Shown here: positions 48,448-57,300 of the stretch, in pieces
How positions within the stretch are numbered: the first letter of the stretch is position 1
Layout: every line of letters begins with the position of its first letter
From: an uncultured Methanobrevibacter sp.
Lineage (GTDB): Archaea; Methanobacteriota; Methanobacteria; Methanobacteriales; Methanobacteriaceae
NCBI GenBank assembly: GCA_900314635.1
Contig: OMVY01000006.1
Span: forward strand, 18,336 to 82,335
Length of the DNA: 64,000 nucleotides
Direction: 5' to 3'
Notes under the pieces: model-generated
Told to the model about the DNA's origin: nothing
The model's input: the letters and a program-made list of their open reading frames with translations, nothing else
Databases searched by the model: none
Position numbers and translations under genes: made by a program

Positions 48448-51009
48448 TCAAATCAATTTTTTATTCTTATCCTTCTTGAAGTACAAATATTTGCTGTCAA
48501 TGACCTTTTTGATATTGCCTGCCGTTTTCTTTCCGATTCCAGCAACATCCATTAACTGTGACTCGCTTGCATTCATAATAGCATTGACTGTACCGAAATG
48601 CTCAAGTAAAGACCTTGCATGAGCAGGCCCTATTCCAGGCAGTGACTCTATGATGAAGAGCTGCTGCTCCCAAAGGTTTTCAGGCTTCCTTTCAGTTCTG
48701 ATTTGAATGCTTCTTTTCTCTCCCTTCTGCTCGCGCATGGCAATTCTCTTAATCATTGCGGCAGTGTCTTCAGAGTTTCTGGTTGGAATGATGCTGATGC
48801 CGAAATCCAATGCGATTGAGGCTATGGACCCTCTTATGGCATTTGGATTGATGAAACCAGTGTAGAAGTCATCTCCTTCTAGAATCATGATAGGTTTTTT
48901 AAACTCCTCCATCATGGCTCTTGCCTGCTTGAACAATCGCTTGTCCACAATTGAATCAACAAAATCCTTGGCTGTTTTTCTCTCTATGGCCACTTCTTCG
49001 CTGACTTGATAATCAGCCACGCTCATAGTATTGATCTTCACTTTAACACCGATGGTGTCCAAAGCTCGTATTACACTGGAATTGCCTTCTCTTGAATCCA
49101 CATAAACAACCAGCTCATCATTTGGAGTTTCAACGATGCTGTCCAGGATCTTGTCCTCCATAGGCTTCTTCTCGTATTCAATCTGTTTAGCCTTGATTTC
49201 ATTTTCATTTTCCAGATTTATCTCTTCAATATCATCAAATCGAGTTTCTTCTGATAAATCGTCTTCAATATCGCTTTTGGAGTCTTCAGGTATTTTACTT
49301 CTTTTGGTATTTCCATTCACGATATCCCGCCTCAGTCTAAGGCCGTTATCATATTCCAAGCCTTCAATTGAAGGGGTTCTCCTTCCTAGAGATTTCATGG
49401 ACTTTTGAGCCTCGATACGCTCTGGAGCATTCAATTTCAAATCGTCTATGGCCTCCTTTGTAGCAAGCTGGCTTTTCATTCTATCCTCTTTCCTTACGCT
49501 TGCCCAGTAATAGGCCTCATCACGAGTATTCTTAGTTATCAATACCTTCATGCGGCCTGAACTTTTACGGCCTGTTCTTCCTCTTCTTTGAATCATTCTA
49601 ACTTCAGATGGAACAGGCTCATACAATACAACAAGGTCCACTGCAGGAATATCAATACCCTCTTCGGCAACGCTTGTTGAAATCAAAACATCATAATTGC
49701 CTGATTTGAATGATTTGATGATCTGCTTCTGTTCTTTTTGAGAAAGACCTTTCTTGCCATCGCTTGTACCTTGGCCATAGAATCTGACGCTTCTGATTCC
49801 TTCCTGCTCGCACCTTTCATAAATCATGTCCAGAGTGTCCCTGAATTGAGTGAAAACAATGATTTTAGGACTGTCTTCATCGCTGCGTTCTGTTCTGATT
49901 GAACTCAATCTTGTTTGTCCACCCTCCATTCCAAGCTCTTTTTTAAGTATTTCAATAATCTTTTTGAGTTTAGGGTGTTCAAGCCCATCCACTTCAGCCT
50001 GTTCGGCTAGCTTGATGGCTTCCTTGAAATTAGGGTCAAGCATCAGGTTCTTTGCAGCCTTGGTGGTTTTCCTTTTCAATCTTTGAACATATTTATTGAA
50101 AGTGGATACTCCCTGGGTTTCAAGAAGTTCCAAAGAATGCTGGAGATTGATGACTGCTGTTAAAATTGAAATTGCCTGAAAGCATTCCTTTTTAGGATTC
50201 ACAGACCTCGCAATCTTCCCTTGGACTTTTGATCTTGCCTTCAGGATATCCCTTTTACTGACGGCAATGGTATTTATCACACCTAGAGATTTCAATCCCT
50301 TAAGACGGATTTTTAAAGCCTTGTTCACCAGGTCCCTGATTTTCTGCAATTGCATTCCCATTTCAACACGAACCCAATCGATTTTAACAGGATTGAAATA
50401 GGGCCTTACATCATGGTCCTCTTCGGATTTGATAGTGATGTCTTGAATGTATAAATTATCGCAGACTTCCTTAATTTTATTTTTATCATATCCTGGTGAT
50501 GCTGTCAGACCTAAAATAAGATGGTTTTTAGCTTCCTTTACATAACGTGATGCAAGATAGACATATGAGTAGTTTCCCACTCCGTGGTGGCATTCATCAA
50601 AAACGATAAGGGATACATCTTCAAGAGTGTATCTTTCATTGAGCAGGTCTGATTCAACAGTCTGTGGAGTCGCGCAAATCACACTGGAATCAGCCCAGCG
50701 CTTCTCCCTATCAGATGTCTTGACAGAACCTGTAATTGATGAGCATGGAACTGTTAGGAAATGTCTGAAGTTTTCCTCATGCTGAATGGCAAGAGGCTTG
50801 CTTGGAGCTAGAACAAGAACTTTAGAGCCTTTAATTTTATTTAATCTTTCAGCTGCTACGAGAATCGCCACTATTGTCTTTCCCAAAGCTGTTGGTGCGA
50901 CAATCATAGTGTTTCCTTTTTTAAGCACATCTGCAGCTAAAATCTGCTGATAAAGCCTTGCCTCCACGGCATCTTTCATTATCAAAGGATGTTGAATATA
51001 AGTAACCAT
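48448..51009 (-). CDS. hef: Hef helicase/nuclease (FANCM/XPF homologue)
   Basis: Hef works on stalled replication forks, combining a helicase and a nuclease. The N-terminal superfamily 2 helicase has APTALGKT (Walker A), DECHH, GLTASPG and, in its second half, TSVAEEGIDIPAVDLVV and QRRGRTGR. After an acidic linker (about 530-630) comes the ERCC4/XPF nuclease: VYVDSREGNSSV, then AIERKTAKDFVDS. The C terminus holds two helix-hairpin-helix motifs (LPGIGPAHARSLLEHFG, VAGIGKKTAGNI). The length of 853 aa is somewhat above usual. No Shine-Dalgarno is visible; TATTTAAATA about 25-35 bp before the ATG suggests a leaderless mRNA. Confidence 0.96.
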   Translation of the reverse strand: MVTYIQHPLIMKDAVEARLYQQILAADVLKKGNTMIVAPTALGKTIVAILVAAERLNKIKGSKVLVLAPSKPLAIQHEENFRHFLTVPCSSITGSVKTSDREKRWADSSVICATPQTVESDLLNERYTLEDVSLIVFDECHHGVGNYSYVYLASRYVKEAKNHLILGLTASPGYDKNKIKEVCDNLYIQDITIKSEEDHDVRPYFNPVKIDWVRVEMGMQLQKIRDLVNKALKIRLKGLKSLGVINTIAVSKRDILKARSKVQGKIARSVNPKKECFQAISILTAVINLQHSLELLETQGVSTFNKYVQRLKRKTTKAAKNLMLDPNFKEAIKLAEQAEVDGLEHPKLKKIIEILKKELGMEGGQTRLSSIRTERSDEDSPKIIVFTQFRDTLDMIYERCEQEGIRSVRFYGQGTSDGKKGLSQKEQKQIIKSFKSGNYDVLISTSVAEEGIDIPAVDLVVLYEPVPSEVRMIQRRGRTGRKSSGRMKVLITKNTRDEAYYWASVRKEDRMKSQLATKEAIDDLKLNAPERIEAQKSMKSLGRRTPSIEGLEYDNGLRLRRDIVNGNTKRSKIPEDSKSDIEDDLSEETRFDDIEEINLENENEIKAKQIEYEKKPMEDKILDSIVETPNDELVVYVDSREGNSSVIRALDTIGVKVKINTMSVADYQVSEEVAIERKTAKDFVDSIVDKRLFKQARAMMEEFKKPIMILEGDDFYTGFINPNAIRGSIASIALDFGISIIPTRNSEDTAAMIKRIAMREQKGEKRSIQIRTERKPENLWEQQLFIIESLPGIGPAHARSLLEHFGTVNAIMNASESQLMDVAGIGKKTAGNIKKVIDSKYLYFKKDKNKKLI

Positions 51010-51332
51010 AAGATTATATTTATCAGATAACTATTTAAATACTTTAGCAAGAGCATTTGAAAAGTAATTTTAGAAAAATAAGGATTGGCGATTATGAAAG
51101 GATATGGTCTTTAAAGAAAATTAAAATTTATAAAAATAGTTTAATGAATAAAGATGATATTCTTGAAAGAAAATTTGAATTTTATAAAAATAGATTAAAG
51201 AATTTATAAATAAAAAAAATAAGTAAGAAAAGCAGTTTTTTACTGCTTCTCAAATTTAATAATTTTTTGCGTGTTTAATTCCCAAAAATCAAGGAGTCAA
51301 AAACCATTGAAAGAAATTTAAAGTAAGGCCGC

Positions 51333-51355
51333 GGCTTTTCGAATAAGGAAAAGCC
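51333..51355 (-). terminator. Hairpin downstream of the giant adhesin
   Basis: GGCTTTTC pairs with GAAAAGCC around a 7-nt loop; flanking AAAGT and ACTTT add an outer stem. It lies 34 bp after the stop. The rest of the 379-bp gap 51010-51388 has no gene and includes the hef promoter. Confidence 0.5.
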
Positions 51356-51388
51356 ACTTTAAAGCCCATACATTAGAATGGAGCAAAC

Positions 51389-54300
51389 TTAATAAACTTT
51401 AACTTTTGTCTTTAAAGTTCTCTTCTTGTTTGCCTTGTTGCCTTTGAAGGTTACTTTGACCTTGTAGGTCTTTTTAACTCTAGGCAGTTTTACTTTAAAT
51501 TTGACAAGGCCTTTCTTATTGGTTTTAGCCTTGTAGGTCTTCTTGTTGATCTTAAGGTAAACTTTAACTCCCTTGATACCCATTTTCTTACCAGTCTTGG
51601 TTTTTACATAGTATTTGAGAGTTCTCTTCTTAGCAGAACGTTTTACCTTCTTGGTTTTTCTGGTTATCTTGACCTTGTTTTTAAGGATTTTTATTGTAGC
51701 CTGTTTGCTTGAAGCACCGAGTGTTGATTCGCCTGCGAAACTGACAGCAAGCTTGTATGTACCTGGCTTGTAGATGTTTATGGCAAGTTTGGCAACGCCT
51801 TTTTCATTGGTTTTCACATTGTAGGTCTTGCCAGCAAAAGTGAATCTGACATTCTTGCCTGCTAGAACATTTCCATTTGCATCCTTGAGTGTGACAGAGT
51901 AGTACTTGCCGGATTTTGCAGCCTTATATGGAATTGCATATACTTTCTGGGTGTTTGCACCAGCAAGTGTGGTTTTAACTGCCTTCTTAAGAGCAACATT
52001 GCCTGATAATGCAGATGCATTGGTTTTCAAGGAGTTCACACCAGATGCGATGATATTCTTGCTGATGGATACATCGCTGCTTGGCTTGAATGGATTTGCA
52101 TTAGTGTTTAGATTAAGCAGGGAAATTGTGCTTTCATTTACACCTTCAGCAGGAATTGCGGTCACATTTTCAATTGTGATTGCAGGAACTTGTGAAATTC
52201 CAGCTCCAAGATCATTTGGAGTTACTGAAAGCAGGCTCTGATTGTCGCTTGTAGCTACAAATTTAACATTCCTGATGATTACATCACTAGCGTTGGCAGC
52301 AGCAACAAATGCGCTTGACTGTCCAGCAGGAACTCTGATTACAGTTCCTTCTCCACCAACAATGGTTACATTGTTGTTGATTTCAATACCTGCCAAGTCA
52401 TAAGTAGTGTTTTCTGCCAGTTTAATAGTTGCGCCAGCAGGAGCATTATTGATAGCTTCTTGTACTGCTTCAGCACTATTATTAGCAGGAATCACAGTAT
52501 ATTCGCCTTCAGGTGCCACAGTGAAGCTGGTTTCAGCATAGAATTTATCATATGCAGTACCATTATAATTGATTGCAATGACGTGGTCACCTGATTCAGC
52601 AGGAGCATAGACAAACTCATTGCCGTTAAGTGTAACAGCAATCTCCTTGCCGTTGTCAGTAATATTGAGATCGCTTACAGGAACATCTCCAGGCATGCCT
52701 TCAATAGTTACTGTCACATTTTCACCAAAGTTGATAAATGTTGCATTTACCTTAGCGGAAACATCAGTTGATTTAACTGTAAAGACTGCGCTAGCAGTGG
52801 ACAATTCATAATTTGAACCAACATTGAATATTGCATTTATGGAATAATCGCCAGCAGGCAAGTCAGACAATGTAATAGGTTCTGCCAACTCGGATACTGC
52901 ATACTCATGAGTGAAGCTGTATCCTTCACCTGTTACGATTACTTTAACAGTACCATCAACACCTTCAGGACCAACAGTAACAGTAATGCTTTGAGTTTCT
53001 CCAGCATTAATTTCAGGAATAGGGCTAACAACAATAGAAGATTCTGCTTGTTTAACAACAACAGTAGCAGTAGCCTCGGTTCCAGCGTACACATCATCAC
53101 CATCAAATGTAGCAGTAATAGCGTATACTCCAGCATCAAGCTTGCTTAAATCAACAACATTACCCTCAGCATCAGTAACAACAACAGCAACAACACCATC
53201 AATAACCTCGCCGCCAGAAGTAAGCTCAGTACCAACAGTCAGCTCATCGCCATAAGTAATCTCACTAGGAGCAGTTATGGTTATTTTGGAATCAGCCTTG
53301 CTTACTTTAAATTCAGCTGGAACAAATTCAACATCATACAATTCATCAACATACTCTGCAGCAACAGTGTAAGTGCCTTCAGCTAAAGCCTTGAGGGCAG
53401 TTACATCAGTTAATTTGGCAGCCTCTGTTCTGTATACTTCAACACCGTTCTTATCATAAACCATATATACAACATTTTCATCAAGATAATCAGGAGCATT
53501 GCTGCTTACAGAAGGAATTTCAGCACAGCTGACATCATTTACAGATAACACTACAGTTTCTTCCTTCTTGGTTACAACATATTTGCCTTCGAATACCTTG
53601 CTTGATGCAGCATAATTTGTGGTTTCCTTATATGCAACAGTCACATCATATGAACCTGGAACGACATCGCTAGGACCTGCTACACTGGAATTAGATCCAG
53701 CAGCAATTTCAATAATAGTTGTAACTCCATTAATAGTCACATAATAATATCCTGAAACATCACTAGTAACATTCACAGTACCTGCAACACCATATTCAGT
53801 AGTTGAATCATATACAGTGATAACAGGAACAGCCTGATCTACAGTGAATACAAGAATGTTGCTTGATGAAGCAGCATAGTTTTGAGTTTCTAGGAATTTT
53901 ACCCATATTGTGTACTCGCGAGCATCCAAATTAGGAACATCAAATGTTACAGTTCCATCTGCAAGGGTAACTGTTTCAACACCAGGGAGGCCGTAAACAT
54001 CAACAACTTCGTTCAATTTTTCACCAGCAGGTGTGGTGACAGTAATTGTCACGGTAGCGTTTTCACCATAAGCGATAGGTTGAGCAACGCTTACGCTTAC
54101 TTCCACATCAGCAGGATTTACAACAACAGTTGCAGTAGCCTCACTTCCAATGTAGTTGTCATTACCAGCAAATGCAGCCTTAATAGTGTATGAACCAGCA
54201 TCAAGCTTGCTTAAATCATCCACAACAACACCATCAGCATCCTTGACAACAACAGCAACAACACCATCAATAACCTCGCCACCAGAAGTAAGCTCAGTAC

Positions 54301-57300
54301 CAACAGTCAGCTCATCACCATAAGTAATCTCACTAGGAGCAGTAATGGTCACAACAGAACTTGCCTGATTAACAACAACAGTAGCAGTAGCATCACTTCC
54401 AATGTAGTTGTCATTGCCAGCAAATGCAGCCTTAATAGTGTATGAACCAGCACCAAGCTTGGTTAAATCATCTACAACATTGCCACCCTCATCCTTGACA
54501 ACAACAGCAACATCACCAGCAATAATCTCGCCACCAGAAGTAAGCGCAGTATCAACAGTCAGCTCATCACCATAAGTTATCTCGCTAGGAGCAGTAATGG
54601 TTACAAGAGAAGTTGCTTGCTTAACAACAACAGTAGCAGTAGCATCACTACCTAAGTAATTGTCATTACCAGCAAATGTAGCAGTAATAGTGTATACTCC
54701 AGAATCAAGTTTGCTTAAATCATCTACAACATTACCCTCAGCATCAGTAACAACAACAGCAACATCACCAGTAATAGCCTGACCATCAGATGTAAGTGCA
54801 GTATCAACAGTCAAAGCATCACCATAAACGATCTCACTAGGAGCTGTAATGGTCACAAGAGAACTTGCCTGATTAACAACAACAGTAGCAGTAGCATCAC
54901 TGCCAGCATATTTGTTGTCACCAACAAATACTACAGTAACAGTATGAGGACCTACAGCCAAGTTTGCAGGAATTGTGTAAGTTCCGACGCCGTCTCTGAT
55001 AATTACATCCACAGGAGTGTCATCAACAGTTACGGTTATCATGTCTTCATCGAAGTCAGCAATAGGATTACCTTCTCCATCTACAATAGTGAATGTGCCT
55101 TCAGTTTCAGTACCATATGATATGTCTTCAACAGGTTCAATTATGATTCCAGTGTGTAATCCAATTACATCGAATTTATCAGAATCATCACTTGCTTCAT
55201 AGTTTGTAGTGGATCTGAACACTGCAGTTACTTCATAATCGGTATTTCTAGCTAAAGTATTTGTGACAGTTAATTCACCTTCTCCATTCACTACCTCAAC
55301 AACCAGAGGAGTTTCAATACCTGGAACTTCAAGATAAACATCTCCGCTGATTGGGTTGTTAAACTCATCATATAATAAGACACTTATAGGAATATCGTCA
55401 CCAGCATTTACAGAAGGAACTTCAATTATTAAAATTGTTCCTGCTTTTTTAACTTCGAAGGTATTATATGGTTCTTGGATAGTTACTTCATCTGCATTGT
55501 ATCCGTCATTTCCTTCAAATTCAGCAGTAATATTGTATTTGCCAGCATTTAAATCTGAAAGATCGACTAATAATCCGCCAAGTTCTTGTACAACATCATC
55601 TTCAGGGTCTAATGTAACATTAAAGCTTACAATTTCTGTGCCATTGTAATAATTGATTAATGTTATACTAATGGTTCCTTCAAATGCAGTGTTGTTTGTA
55701 CCTACAAAGATTGTTTCATCTTGACCATATGTGATGGTATCGTTGATTCTGTTAACGATTACATCAATATCCGCTTTGGATACTTTTACATTGATAGGTT
55801 CATAGGTTAATGGTTCATATCCTTCTACTTTGAAGAATGCGGATAATTCATAATCACCAGGTTTTAACATGCCTAAGTTTACTTGATAGTTACCTTCTTC
55901 ATCTTTGTAGGAAATATCTGCATCGTCATAATTAGTGATTAATATGTCTGCACCGGTAACTGCTTCACCAGTGATAGCATCGGTTACAGTAAAGTCAAGA
56001 GTTACCTGATCTCCATAGACGAAGTTTTGTAAGTCATCCAAGTTAGTAATTACGACAGCTAATTGTCTTTCTTTTACATTGAATAAGTCACTTGCATATC
56101 CATAGTTGTAGTTGTTATCACCAAGGAAAATAGCAAATGCTCCATAGTTTCCAGCAGTTAAGTCAGGAATTTCAAAGGAGAATGTACCGTTTTCTTCTAC
56201 AGTGGTTGTTATATTGTAATCTACATCGTTTACTACAACAATTATGTCAGCTGCAATACCAGTATCATCAATACCAATGATCTGACCAGTTACAACAGCT
56301 TTTTGTCCTTCATGAATATCTTCAACATTTATAGTTAAGGTTACATCTTCTTTAGCTACATCAATAAGTCCAGTATTGATTACTAAGAACTCATCAGCAG
56401 AGGAGGTGATAGATACTAAATTTTTACCTGCGGATTCAATATCGTATTCGGCTTCGTACTTGTTAGTGTCATCATTATAGGTTGCTTCCACTGATTTAGT
56501 TCCAGCATTGCTGGATATTGTGAATACTAATGAAATATCTTTGATTAAGTTTCCATTGTCATCAGTAATGACAGCATAAATAGGAACGGTTTCGCCAAAT
56601 GTAGCCTCTACAATTCCAGCGCCTTCGGTAGTGTCGTTTCCTAATATTTGTACAATAACTTTAGATTCAATAGAGCCATAATAGTTACCTATGTCAGCGC
56701 TTGTAGTGCTTATTGTGTTTCCTTCCAGTTTCAATGCACCGTCGGTTGAGATAGCATTACCCCAGCCAGCAGTATTGCCTGAGAAAATGGAGTCTTTTAC
56801 AGTTACAGCAGCATCGCCGCCGGTCCAAAGGTAGACCGCACCACCATCACTAGCAGTGTTGTCAGTGAAAATACAGTCATCAATTAAACTATCCTGATCC
56901 ACACCAGCAAGACTTACCGCACCACCAACATTAGCAGAGTTAGAAGTGAAGTTGGAACCGGTAATAGTGGCTTTAGCGCCATTAGGGAAGACTACAATAG
57001 CTCCACCTTGAGTATTGGAAGTTCCAGAACTTCCCACACCGACACCTGAGTTTTCAATGAAAGTACAATCATCTACAACAAGGTTGGAACTTTCTACAAA
57101 GATGGCTCCACCAAATGTAGCGTTGTTTCCTTCAAAGGTTGTTCCAGTAACGGTCAAGGTGTAAGGATTGCTGTTCAAGTAGCCGAGTGAACTGATTGCT
57201 CCACCCCAGGAACCTGTGTTGTTTGCGAAGTATGAATCTGTAATAGTTGTTTCACCAGAGCTTACAACTACACCTACCAATAAGTCACCGGCATTGCCAT

